Numbered from the stretch's first letter, positions 1 through 6,168 are shown. The stretch: 6,820 bases of DNA from Pseudomonadota bacterium (GCA_022573605.1 JACZTQ010000179.1:1-6820); one strand, 5' to 3'. Numbers and translations are program-made. The notes: generated by a model from the sequence alone, not told the origin.

Positions 1-1147
1 TCGGGTAGTTGATCGGCTGGATGTAGATATCAAAGCGGCTCATCAGCAGGTCGGTGGCGCGCTTGCAGGTGACCGGGTCGCCGACCAGCAGCGGCACGAT
101 ATGGGTCTCGGACGCCATCACCGGCAGCCCGGCCTCGGCGAGGCGCCGCTTGACCCGGCCCGCGCGCTCCTGGTGGCGCTCGCGCAGAGCCTGATCCTGC
201 TTGAGATGGCGCACCGAGGCCAGCGCCGCCGCCGCGATGGCGGGGGGCAGGGCGGTGGTGAAGATGAAGCCGGAGGCGGCGGTGCGGACCCAGTCGACGA
301 TCTCGCGCGACGCCGCGATATAGCCGCCGACGACGCCGAAAGCCTTGGCCAGCGTGCCGTTGATGACATCGATCCGGTGCATCAGCCCGCGGGCCTCGGC
401 GATGCCGCCGCCGCGTGGGCCGTAGAGGCCGACCGCGTGCACTTCGTCGAGATAGGTCAGGGCGCCGTGGCGCTCGGCCAGATCGCAGATCCCGGCGATC
501 GGCGCGATGTCGCCGTCCATCGAGTAGACCGACTCGAAGACGATCAGCTTCGGCCGCTCCGGGGCGTCGGCGGCCAGCAGGCTCTCGAGATGCGCCAGGT
601 CGTTGTGCCGGAACAGCCTTTTGTCGGACCTGCCGCCGCGGATGCCGGCGATCATCGAGGCGTGGTTCCATTCGTCCGAATAGACCATGCAGCCCGGCAG
701 GCTGGAGATCAGCACCGAGAGCGCCGCCTCGTTGGCGACGTAGCCGGAGGTGAACACAAGGGCGGCCGGCTTGGCGTGCAGATCGGCCAGTTCACGCTCC
801 AATTCGACGATCGGATGGCTGGTCCCGGCGATGTTGCGGGTGCCGCCGGCGCCGGCGCCGTAGCTGGCCACGGCGTCGGTCATCGCCTGCATCACCGCCG
901 GGTGCTGGCCCATGCCCAGATAGTCGTTCGAGCACCAGATCGTGACCGGCCGGCGGCCCTCGGCCTCGAAGCAATCGGCATTGGGGAAGGCGCCCGCCTT
1001 GCGGGCCAGCTCGGCGAAGACCCGGTAGCGTCCCTCGGCCCTGACCGCGCGCAGCTTGCCGTCGAAGACCTGCGCGTAATCGTCCGCGCGCCAGGCCGGG
1101 TTCGGCCGCGCGCCGGTGTTCTCCATCGCCTTCGCCATTCCTGACAT
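1..1147 (-). CDS. hemA: 5-aminolevulinate synthase (ALAS), 3' end cut by window
   Basis: Pyridoxal-phosphate enzyme that condenses glycine with succinyl-CoA to 5-aminolevulinate, CoA and CO2, the first committed step of the Shemin haem pathway in the cytoplasm. The window holds 382 codons; the family is about 400-410 residues, so only some 20-30 C-terminal residues are missing. Recognisable blocks are CSNDYLGMGQHP (72-83), the glycine-rich GAGAGGTRNI (97-106), SDEWNHASMI (157-166), FESVYSMDGD (204-213), DEVHAVGLYGPRG (234-246), the cofactor-lysine motif GTLAKAFG with K268, and the C-terminal IQPINYP at the window edge. I chose the ATG at 1147, preceded by a GGGAG/AGGGG purine stretch; an in-frame ATG at 1138 is an alternative. 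DEVHAVG plus the NDYLGMGQHP block separates it from the related enzymes KBL and BioF. A perfect FNR-type site lies about 210 bp upstream, and no terminator is evident between it and the tri-haem gene before it. Confidence 0.97.
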   Translation of the reverse strand, partial: MSGMAKAMENTGARPNPAWRADDYAQVFDGKLRAVRAEGRYRVFAELARKAGAFPNADCFEAEGRRPVTIWCSNDYLGMGQHPAVMQAMTDAVASYGAGAGGTRNIAGTSHPIVELERELADLHAKPAALVFTSGYVANEAALSVLISSLPGCMVYSDEWNHASMIAGIRGGRSDKRLFRHNDLAHLESLLAADAPERPKLIVFESVYSMDGDIAPIAGICDLAERHGALTYLDEVHAVGLYGPRGGGIAEARGLMHRIDVINGTLAKAFGVVGGYIAASREIVDWVRTAASGFIFTTALPPAIAAAALASVRHLKQDQALRERHQERAGRVKRRLAEAGLPVMASETHIVPLLVGDPVTCKRATDLLMSRFDIYIQPINYP

Positions 1148-1355
1148 CGCCCCTGCTCCCGGTGATTATGGTGGAGCGCGGCTGGCCGCGCCCCACCGTC
1201 CCTCGTTATTGCGCCGCGGCGACCCCGCGCGCCCCCGATATATGACCTGACCGAAGCAGGGAGGGTAGGCTTCGCGCCAGGTACATTGGCTTTGTCCAGC
1301 CATTTTGCAGGCTCTTCGACAACCCCTTTGTTAAACTATTTTTCGCTAAAGGGAC

Positions 1356-1369
1356 TTGATCAGGATCAA
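1356..1369 (-). promoter_or_regulatory. FNR/FixK/DNR-type binding site upstream of hemA
   Basis: Bases 1356-1369 read TTGATcaggATCAA, a perfect TTGAT-N4-ATCAA palindrome, the consensus of FNR-family regulators (FnrL, FixK, Anr, DNR). The nearest downstream start on the minus strand is hemA, and no rightward gene exists here. It sits 11 bp past the stop codon of the tri-haem gene. A TTTAAC -10-like hexamer at 1330-1335 (minus strand) begins 21 nt after the site, close to the class II activator geometry (site centred near -41.5). That would put the transcript start near 1321 with a leader of about 170 nt. FnrL/Anr control of hemA is known in other proteobacteria; here it is inferred. Confidence 0.8.
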
Positions 1370-1380
1370 TTTTGCCTGCG

Positions 1381-1761
1381 TCACCATCGCCCGGGTCCCA
1401 GCGTCTTGTGGCCCCCCTGGATGCCCGATTTCAGTCCCGCCCGGCCGGAGTGGCAGAGACCGCAGTTCTCCAGGCCCCAGGCGATCTCGTTGTCGTGGCA
1501 CATGCCGCAGAACTTGCCCTGGTAGATATCGCCCATCGTTATCCGGTTGGCGCCGGCCCGCATGATGAAGCCAAGCTCGTGATGGCAGACCTTGCAGCGG
1601 AAGCGGATGCGGTGGAACCAGTGCGGATAGATCACCGGACGCACGCCGGCGGCCTCGGAATTGCGGTTCAGGACCACGTCGGCATATTCACTGCGCGCCT
1701 CGCCGAGCCAGACCAGTCCGGCGAGACCGATGGCGCAGGTCAGGACTGTCGCGGGACGCAT
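1381..1761 (-). CDS. Exported tri-haem c-type cytochrome (c7-like)
   Basis: A 126-residue precursor with an N-terminal signal sequence (Arg2, hydrophobic 5-19, likely cut near ARS at 22-24) and three covalent haem sites: CKVCH (56-60), CGMCH (85-89) and CGLCH (100-104). The pattern PHWFH (46-50) followed by a CXXCH, then GAN...M and G-x-x-CGxCH, matches the c7-type tri-haem domain of multihaem electron carriers. Expected role: periplasmic or cell-surface electron transfer; the partner is unknown. The start at 1761 is set by a GGAGGG ribosome site 7 nt upstream; the frame stays open further upstream, but that part belongs to the neighbouring gene in another frame. It follows the tri-haem lipoprotein gene by 17 bp, so the two are surely cotranscribed. 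Candidate distal ligands are H47, H50, H61, H118 and M76. The C-terminal tail after the third haem is Gly-rich. Confidence 0.9.
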   Translation of the reverse strand: MRPATVLTCAIGLAGLVWLGEARSEYADVVLNRNSEAAGVRPVIYPHWFHRIRFRCKVCHHELGFIMRAGANRITMGDIYQGKFCGMCHDNEIAWGLENCGLCHSGRAGLKSGIQGGHKTLGPGRW

Positions 1762-1778
1762 CGATTCACCCTCCGGGT

Positions 1779-2372
1779 CTATTTGTCGCGGCTGTGGCAG
1801 CGCCGGCATTCGGTCAGCGGAAACGAGACCGCGCCGTGGCATTGCCCGCAATAATCGCCATTCAGCACATCCAGCATGCCGAAGTCGTTGGCGCCGCGCC
1901 TGGCGATGAAGATCGCCGGGTGGCAGTTGGCGCAGTCGAGCCACTCGGTATGCTGGCGGTGGGGGAACACCACATAGGGCTGGCCCGCCGTCTCGGTGAA
2001 CACGATGTCGAGATCCAGGACCCGTATTTCGGTCCCGGGGAGGATGTTCGTGCGCGGCTCGATCGCGCCCGTGCGCAGCGCCGCCGCCCAATCGACCTGG
2101 TTCCCGTCCGGCCCGCCCTTGGGCAGGGCGCCCAGCGCCTCCGCGGGCTGCTGGAGAAATTGCAGCATGTCGTTTTGGGGATCGTGCAGCCCGTCGGCGG
2201 CAAGCCTGCGCCATTCCCGGCCATCGGCCGACCGGATTTTCCCCGCGTCCCGGACCGGGTTGGCTGGCCCGGCAATCTCGGGAGTCACCGGGGGCTTGCT
2301 GGCGCAGGTGCCCAGGGCGAGCGTCGCCACCAGCAAGAGCGCCATCCGCGGGGCTCCGCCGAGGCGCGTCAT
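1779..2372 (-). CDS. Tri-haem c7-type cytochrome, putative lipoprotein
   Basis: A 197-residue protein. Its first 24 residues (Arg3, Arg9, hydrophobic 10-20, LGTC with Cys23) look like a lipoprotein signal, although Thr at -1 is unusual, so ordinary export cannot be excluded. Residues 25-110 are polar with no recognised domain. The C-terminal third holds three haem c sites: CANCH (147-151), CGQCH (175-179) and CRRCH (189-193), preceded by FPHRQH (137-141). This domain aligns with the downstream gene (PHxxH, GANxxxM, Gx2-CGxCH), so the two are paralogs, this one with about 90 extra N-terminal residues. The likely role is electron transfer while anchored to a membrane; the partner is unknown. 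I chose the ATG at 2372 because an AGGG lies 6 nt upstream and it supplies the positively charged n-region; the ATG at 2345 lacks it. The open frame further upstream to 2738 is Arg-rich and looks non-coding. Confidence 0.87.
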   Translation of the reverse strand: MTRLGGAPRMALLLVATLALGTCASKPPVTPEIAGPANPVRDAGKIRSADGREWRRLAADGLHDPQNDMLQFLQQPAEALGALPKGGPDGNQVDWAAALRTGAIEPRTNILPGTEIRVLDLDIVFTETAGQPYVVFPHRQHTEWLDCANCHPAIFIARRGANDFGMLDVLNGDYCGQCHGAVSFPLTECRRCHSRDK

Positions 2373-2464
2373 TTCGACCCTGCGAAGCGGGCGCGTGGCG
2401 CCGCGGTTTCGTGCACTGGCATTCGGGGCATCCGAGGGCATCCGGTTTATCTTGTTCCGGCCCA

Positions 2465-2493
2465 AGTCTACACCGGCCCGGCCGGGCAAAAAA
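2465..2493 (-). promoter_or_regulatory. Weak sigma70-like promoter candidate for the tri-haem pair
   Basis: On the minus strand TTTTTT (2488-2493) is followed after exactly 17 bp by TAGACT (2465-2470). The spacer contains a perfect 12-bp palindrome, GCCCGGCCGGGC (2476-2487). A transcript would start near 2458 with a leader of about 85 nt to the ATG at 2372. The -35 match is poor, so this is only a candidate. Confidence 0.22.
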
Positions 2494-2735
2494 GAAGCGC
2501 AGACGCCGCAGCGCCCGCGCGAGTTTGCCAATGCACGTGGCCCGCGAAGCCAACAGGAACGGCGCGCGACCAGCACACCCCGAGATCTACCCCGGATGGA
2601 TTGCCAACACCTTACAATCGTTCTGACAGATGCGTGACCGATACCGGCGTCCCCTGATCCGAACCGGCCCATCCGCCGGGACCGCCGGGCACCCAGGGTT
2701 CGCCCCGTCCCCGCCGCCGCGAAGCCCGTTGGCGA

Positions 2736-2838
2736 CACGGCCCTCTCCCCTAAGCCCCAAACGGAGAGGGGGACGCGCCGCGCCCACCGTTTGCGCCCCC
2801 CTCTCCCTGGGGGAGAGGGGCCGGGGGAGAGGGCCGTG
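2736..2838. repeat. 103-bp nested palindromic element (REP/MITE-like)
   Basis: The ends are a perfect 15-bp inverted repeat: CACGGCCCTCTCCCC (2736-2750) against GGGGAGAGGGCCGTG (2824-2838). Inside lie a perfect 10-bp stem with a 3-nt loop, CCCCTCTCCC (2798-2807) with GGGAGAGGGG (2811-2820); an 8-bp pair, CCCTCTCC (2741-2748) with GGAGAGGG (2763-2770); and a 7-bp pair, CAAACGG (2758-2764) with CCGTTTG (2787-2793). Several of these are mutually exclusive folds. The CTCTCC/GGAGAG core resembles the abundant extragenic palindromes of GC-rich proteobacteria. Its place after the Sel1 gene would let it act as a transcript-stabilising or attenuating hairpin; that is inference. Confidence 0.75.
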
Positions 2839-2897
2839 ACGTTGCCGCCGGGCGCGGCCTCGGGAACCGGGCATGACGTGGTTCGGGACAGTTTCGC

Positions 2898-3485
2898 TCA
2901 GTTCCGCGGACGCGACGCCAGCCAGTCCCCCGTCCGGCGCACCGCCTCGGCGATCTCCTCGTCGGTCATCTTCTCGGCCAGCACGTCGCGGGCGCGGACC
3001 GCCAGCGAGCCCCAGTAGCGGATCGCGATCTCGTACCACTTGTAGGCTTCCACCAGGTCGGGCTCGACCCCGTAGCCGTAACCGTAGCCGTCGGCGACAA
3101 AGAGCTGGGCGCCGACATCGCCCTGCTCGGCGGCGCGTTCATACCAGGCCATCATCCTGGTGAAATCCTGCTCGACCCCGTCTCCGGCCCGGTACATCCG
3201 GGCCAGTTCGGCCTGGGCCGGCAGGTGGCCCGATTGCGCCGCCGCCTCGATCATCGACAGCGCCGCGCTCGCCTCCGGCGGCTCGACCATCAGGTTGAGA
3301 TACATCACCCCCAGCAGGTATTGCGCCTCGGGGACGCCGACCTCGGCCAGGGCCAGCAACTCGACCGCGGCCTCGTCGTAGCGGCCGCGCTCGAACAGGT
3401 CGATGCCGCGCCCGATATCGGCCCGAGCATTGCCCGCCGGGGTCAGGAGCGTTGCCAGCAACAGCAGAAATGCGAGACGTTTCAT
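2898..3485 (-). CDS. Exported Sel1-repeat (TPR-like) protein
   Basis: A 195-residue precursor with a signal peptide (Lys2-Arg3, Leu-rich 4-14, probable AxA cleavage after residue 22) and then about three Sel1-type helical repeats. They cover roughly residues 53-86 (EAQYLLGVMYL ... AAAQSGH), 89-123 (the best match, AELARMYRAGDGVEQD then WYERAAEQGD) and 125-158 (AQLFVADGYGYGYGVEPD then AYKWYEIA). Sel1 repeats build solenoids that bind other proteins, so a periplasmic scaffold or assembly role for its neighbours is plausible but unproven. The start ATG at 3485 overlaps the stop of the upstream propeller gene as TGATG and has a GGGAGG site 6 nt before it, so coupled translation is likely. A short GY microrepeat (residues 133-139) comes from near-identical 6-bp units at about 3070-3088. 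No haem site or catalytic motif is visible. Confidence 0.88.
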   Translation of the reverse strand: MKRLAFLLLLATLLTPAGNARADIGRGIDLFERGRYDEAAVELLALAEVGVPEAQYLLGVMYLNLMVEPPEASAALSMIEAAAQSGHLPAQAELARMYRAGDGVEQDFTRMMAWYERAAEQGDVGAQLFVADGYGYGYGVEPDLVEAYKWYEIAIRYWGSLAVRARDVLAEKMTDEEIAEAVRRTGDWLASRPRN

Positions 3486-4696
3486 CAGTTTCCTCCCGTG
3501 TGATCGCCGGATTGCGGCCCCAGCCCGGATGGAAACCAGGTCACCCCGCCGAAGCCGCCGACCCAGGCGGTCTCGCCGCTGGTGGCGATGGCGAATATGC
3601 TCTGGACGCTGAGGCCGCTCTCGGGGCCGTAGAGCGTGAACGCGCCGCCGTCGCGGATCGCCAGCCCCTGGTTGGTGCCGATCCAGAGCCGCCCGGCGGC
3701 GTCGGTGTGGAGCGCGAAGACATGGTTGCTCGGCAGGCCGTCGGCGACGGTGAAGGTGGTCCAGGTCTCGCCGTCGAACCGGCTCAACCCGGCGCCCCAG
3801 GTTCCGGCCCAGACATCGCCGTTCGGCGCCACCGACATGGCGACGATGTAGTTCGGGTTGTAGGCGACCTCGACGTCGCCCAGGCCCTGCTCCTGCTTCT
3901 GGCGGGCGTGGTGGCTGGAGGCCTTGCCCGGGTCGCTGGTCAGGGTGATGTCCGCCTCGACCAGCTCCAGCGGCGCGCCCAGCCCGTCGGCGTGGGTCCA
4001 GTGGCTCCAGGTCTCGTCCTGGAAGCGGGCCAGCCCGCCCTCGGTGGCCAGCCAGATCTCGCCGTTCTTGCCGGCGGCCAACCCGTAGACCCAGTCGTTC
4101 GGCAGGCCGCCGCCGGTGTTCTCGACGGTGTAGAGATCCCATTTGGAAATGTCGTCGATGGCGCCGCCGCGGATCCGGTTGGCGCCGGACCAGGTGGCGA
4201 TCCAGATGTCGCCGCTGGCGGTCTCCAGCGCGTCGTAGACGAAGGCGTCGCCCAGGCCGTCGGGGATGTTGTAGTTTTGCCAGGTTCCGGCCTCGGCATC
4301 GAACACCGACAGCCCGCCGCCATAGGTGCCGACCCAGATCTTGCCGCCGGACTTCGAGAGGTGGAAGACGCCGTTCGACAGCAGCCCCGACTTGTTGTCG
4401 TAGGTCAGGTAGGAGCCGCGGCGGGTATCGTAGCGGATCGCGCCGCCCGAACTGCCGATCCAGACCTCATTGCCGTCGATCAGGATCGACTTGACATTGC
4501 GCTGGCCGATCTCGAACGGAATCGCCCGCCTGAGATTGCCGATAGCGGCGTCTCCACCCGAGGTCACATCGTGCCCCGCCGCCGGCGGCACGGCATGGCC
4601 TTGCGGCAGGGTACCGGTGCTCTGCGCCCCCGCCGCGCCGGGCAGGGCGAGGCCGAGAGCGGCGGTGGCCAGAAGGCCTCTGAAGAATGGTTGCAT
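3485..4696 (-). CDS. Exported seven-repeat beta-propeller protein B
   Basis: A 403-residue precursor: signal peptide (Arg6, hydrophobic 8-19, cleavage near AGA at 22-24), a linker of about 45 residues, then seven W-[IVLA]-[GA]-[TSG] blade repeats with Trp at 79, 121, 165, 215, 296, 338 and 378. The motif is that of the Reg_prop ('two-component regulator propeller') type of propeller, but there is no transmembrane segment, kinase or other output domain. Spacing is 40-50 residues except between blades 4 and 5 (81), where a polar, Lys/Gln/His-rich insertion sits. It is a clear paralog of the gene to its right (DGLGAP and YNxNY shared). Its ligand is unknown; a periplasmic sensor, scaffold or binding role is possible. 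The ATG at 4696 has GGAG 6 nt upstream; the ATG at 4708, overlapping the previous stop as TGATG, is the alternative and would add four residues (METT). Confidence 0.88.
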   Translation of the reverse strand: MQPFFRGLLATAALGLALPGAAGAQSTGTLPQGHAVPPAAGHDVTSGGDAAIGNLRRAIPFEIGQRNVKSILIDGNEVWIGSSGGAIRYDTRRGSYLTYDNKSGLLSNGVFHLSKSGGKIWVGTYGGGLSVFDAEAGTWQNYNIPDGLGDAFVYDALETASGDIWIATWSGANRIRGGAIDDISKWDLYTVENTGGGLPNDWVYGLAAGKNGEIWLATEGGLARFQDETWSHWTHADGLGAPLELVEADITLTSDPGKASSHHARQKQEQGLGDVEVAYNPNYIVAMSVAPNGDVWAGTWGAGLSRFDGETWTTFTVADGLPSNHVFALHTDAAGRLWIGTNQGLAIRDGGAFTLYGPESGLSVQSIFAIATSGETAWVGGFGGVTWFPSGLGPQSGDHTGGN

Positions 4697-4707
4697 CGTC
4701 GTCTCCA

Positions 4708-5808
4708 TCAGTTCCCGGGCGCCAGGCGGATCACCGCGCCCCGGGTGCCGGCCCAGACCGCGCCGCCGGGCTCGACCGCCAGGCTGTAGATGTGCTGCGA
4801 GCCCGGGCCGGTGGGGAAGCGCTTGAAGGTCTCGCCGTCATAGGCGGCGACGCCGTTGTTGGTGCCGAACCAGACCACGCCGTCGGGTCCCTGGGCGATG
4901 CTGTAGACGATGTTGCCGGCCAGGCCGTCGCGCTCGGTGAACGAGGTCCAGGCCGCCTCGCCGTCGAACAGGCTGACGCCGCCGCCCCAGGTTCCGAACC
5001 AGATGCCGCGGCCGGTGGCGTCGACCATGGCGGCGAAGACATAGTTCGCATTGTAGCTCTGCTGCCCGTCGATATAGACGCTGAGGTCATGGCGCTCGCG
5101 GGTGCCGAGACCGTTGTTGCCGCTCGCCGGCAGCCCCATCCGGTTGGGCGCGCCGAGGCCGTCGTCGCTGGTCCAGGAGCGCCACTCGCCGTCCTCGACC
5201 ATCGACACCCCGCCCTCGGTGCCGAACCAGACCCGGCCCCGCTCGTCGATGTCGAGACCGTAGACCCAGATGTTCACCAACTCGTCGTCATAGCTGATCC
5301 ACTCGCCGCTCGCCGGGTCGTAGCGATTGGCGCCGTCCCAGGTGCCGATCCAGACCCGCCCCCGGTCGTCGAAATCGAACGAATAGACCCAGTAGTCGGC
5401 CAGCCCGTGCATCGGGAAGAAGGTCTGCCAGTCGCCGTCCTTCCAGCGGCTGGCGCCGCCGCCGTTGGTGCCGAACCAGACCGCGCCGCCCGGCGCCACC
5501 CCGATGGCGAAGACATACTCGTTGGCCAGCCCCTCCTTGCGGGTGAAGACCTGCCTGGCCTCGAGGGTGTCGAGCCCGATCTCGAGCGCGCCGGCCGAGG
5601 TGCCGACCCAGACGCTGCCGCGCGCCCGGTCCAGCGCCAGCGCCCGGACATAGACGTCTCCGCCAACGTCGAAGCGCTCGACCGTCATCGAGTCCGGCAT
5701 TCCGGCCCCGGCGGCGCAAGGCAGAACGCCCGGCACGGCGCCCAGCAGCAAGGCCAGAACCCAACCCAGACCCTTAACGCTGAAGCGTGCGGATATAGAA
5801 GACGACAT
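4708..5808 (-). CDS. Exported seven-repeat beta-propeller protein A
   Basis: A 366-residue precursor with a signal sequence (Arg8, Lys12, hydrophobic 14-29; probable cleavage in the CAAGAG stretch, 31-36). Seven blade repeats follow, VWVGT, VWFGT, VWIGT, VWFGT, IWFGT, VWFGT and VWAGT, with Trp at 67, 111, 153, 194, 270, 313 and 352. This matches the Reg_prop type of repeat and predicts a closed seven-bladed propeller. The 76-residue step between blades 4 and 5 marks an insertion (about 217-257), in the same place as in the neighbouring paralog. There is no output domain, so it is not a regulator of the hybrid-kinase kind that gives the family its name. The function is unknown; export and neighbours suggest work alongside the cytochromes. 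The ATG at 5808 has AAGGA 7 nt upstream and lies 35 nt inside the cytochrome c gene. Cys31 is not in a good lipobox context. Confidence 0.9.
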   Translation of the reverse strand: MSSSISARFSVKGLGWVLALLLGAVPGVLPCAAGAGMPDSMTVERFDVGGDVYVRALALDRARGSVWVGTSAGALEIGLDTLEARQVFTRKEGLANEYVFAIGVAPGGAVWFGTNGGGASRWKDGDWQTFFPMHGLADYWVYSFDFDDRGRVWIGTWDGANRYDPASGEWISYDDELVNIWVYGLDIDERGRVWFGTEGGVSMVEDGEWRSWTSDDGLGAPNRMGLPASGNNGLGTRERHDLSVYIDGQQSYNANYVFAAMVDATGRGIWFGTWGGGVSLFDGEAAWTSFTERDGLAGNIVYSIAQGPDGVVWFGTNNGVAAYDGETFKRFPTGPGSQHIYSLAVEPGGAVWAGTRGAVIRLAPGN

Positions 5809-6076
5809 CGATCATTCCTTCTCGGTCGATTATCTGGTCGAAGCCGGGCATCGCGAGCACACCGAAGCGGATCGCGGCGATCAGTTCCGGGTCGCTCTTC
5901 AGCAGGCTCTCGCCACGGCTGAAATCAGGGGTTCCCGGCAGGTTGGGAAACCCGTCGAAGCCATGGCAGCTGGCGCAGTAGCGGTCGTAGAGCACGCCGC
6001 CCGAACCGGGTTCGCCGGCTAGGGCGGGACCGGCGGCGGCGATCAGCGCGGCGGCAAGGGCCAGGCGCCGGGTCAT
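5774..6076 (-). CDS. Small exported mono-haem class I cytochrome c
   Basis: A 100-residue precursor: signal peptide MTRRLALAAALIAAAGPALA (cleavage after residue 20), then an 80-residue mature domain with the haem site CASCHGFDG (34-42) and a probable distal methionine, Met76, in LAMPGFD. The C-terminal helix (IDREGMIDVVFYIRTLQR region) is typical of small class I cytochromes of the CBB3-III/cytochrome c domain type. The expected role is a soluble periplasmic one-electron carrier. The start at 6076 is chosen because the signal peptide begins there; the frame stays open to 6196, but the extra residues are translated palindromic repeat and the ribosome site before 6076 is weak. Its 3' end overlaps the first 35 nt of propeller A in another frame, which implies cotranscription. 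Confidence 0.9.
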   Translation of the reverse strand: MTRRLALAAALIAAAGPALAGEPGSGGVLYDRYCASCHGFDGFPNLPGTPDFSRGESLLKSDPELIAAIRFGVLAMPGFDQIIDREGMIDVVFYIRTLQR

Positions 6077-6130
6077 GCCACCGGCCCCGGATCGGAACCG
6101 GGCGGACAACCGCGCCGCCCCGCCGATTTC

Positions 6131-6168
6131 GCCCCCCACTCCCTCTGGGAGGGGGGTCGGGGGGGAGG
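6131..6168. repeat. Degenerate palindromic repeat related to the 2736-2838 element
   Basis: Bases 6131-6168 resemble 2795-2833 in the same orientation: C-run, CTCCC, short loop, G-run, then a second G-rich arm. CTCCC (6139-6143) pairs with GGGAG (6147-6151), and flanking CCCCCC and GGGGGG extend the stem around a 2-nt bulge. It fills most of the gap between the TlpA-like and cytochrome c genes, and its translation falsely extends the cytochrome frame. Confidence 0.55.

Larger units (their letters stand above)
2373..2897. other. Gene-free stretch between Sel1 gene and tri-haem lipoprotein gene
   Basis: About 525 bp in which open frames exist but translate to Arg/Pro/Gly-rich, low-complexity sequence with no domain, as expected from GC-rich non-coding DNA. 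It holds the nested palindromic element at 2736-2838 and one weak promoter candidate at 2465-2493. The size of this gap, compared with the overlaps and near-zero gaps on its right, suggests that the tri-haem pair may have its own promoter or that transcript processing happens here. I see no FNR-type site, tRNA or clear T-tailed terminator in it. Confidence 0.6.

Noticed and set aside
101..1144. Long rightward open frame (347 codons) opposite hemA
   Set aside because: It is the complement of an unambiguous ALAS gene; in GC-rich DNA antisense frames stay open by composition, and the translation shows no domain.
1289..1305. Small hairpin TGGCT...AGCCA in the hemA leader
   Set aside because: Only a 5-bp stem with a 6-nt loop; too weak to call a regulatory RNA.
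1762..2553. In-frame upstream extension of the small tri-haem cytochrome to 2553
   Set aside because: The region is the tri-haem lipoprotein gene read in another frame; the ATG at 1761 has a strong ribosome site and a signal peptide.
2373..2738. In-frame upstream extension of the tri-haem lipoprotein to 2738
   Set aside because: The extra residues are Arg-rich without a domain and would bury the signal sequence more than 120 residues inside the protein.
2736..2838. Possible rho-independent terminator of the Sel1 gene
   Set aside because: The stems are strong enough, but no T-run follows on the minus strand, so I call it a palindromic repeat only.
2587..3039. 150-codon leftward open frame overlapping the Sel1 gene end and the palindromic element
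   Set aside because: Its translation is repeat-derived Pro/Arg/Gly sequence and conflicts with the well-supported Sel1 frame.
3069..3092. Short tandem repeat encoding GYGYGYG in the Sel1 protein
   Set aside because: Only about three near-identical 6-bp units with no change in frame; it looks like ordinary low-complexity coding sequence.
3452..4789. 445-codon rightward open frame opposite propeller B
   Set aside because: Shadow of a convincing minus-strand gene with signal peptide and repeats; the translated product is Gly/Ala/Asp/Val-rich low complexity.
4687..5922. 411-codon rightward open frame opposite propeller A
   Set aside because: Same reason; its apparent internal repeats are the complement of the propeller blades.
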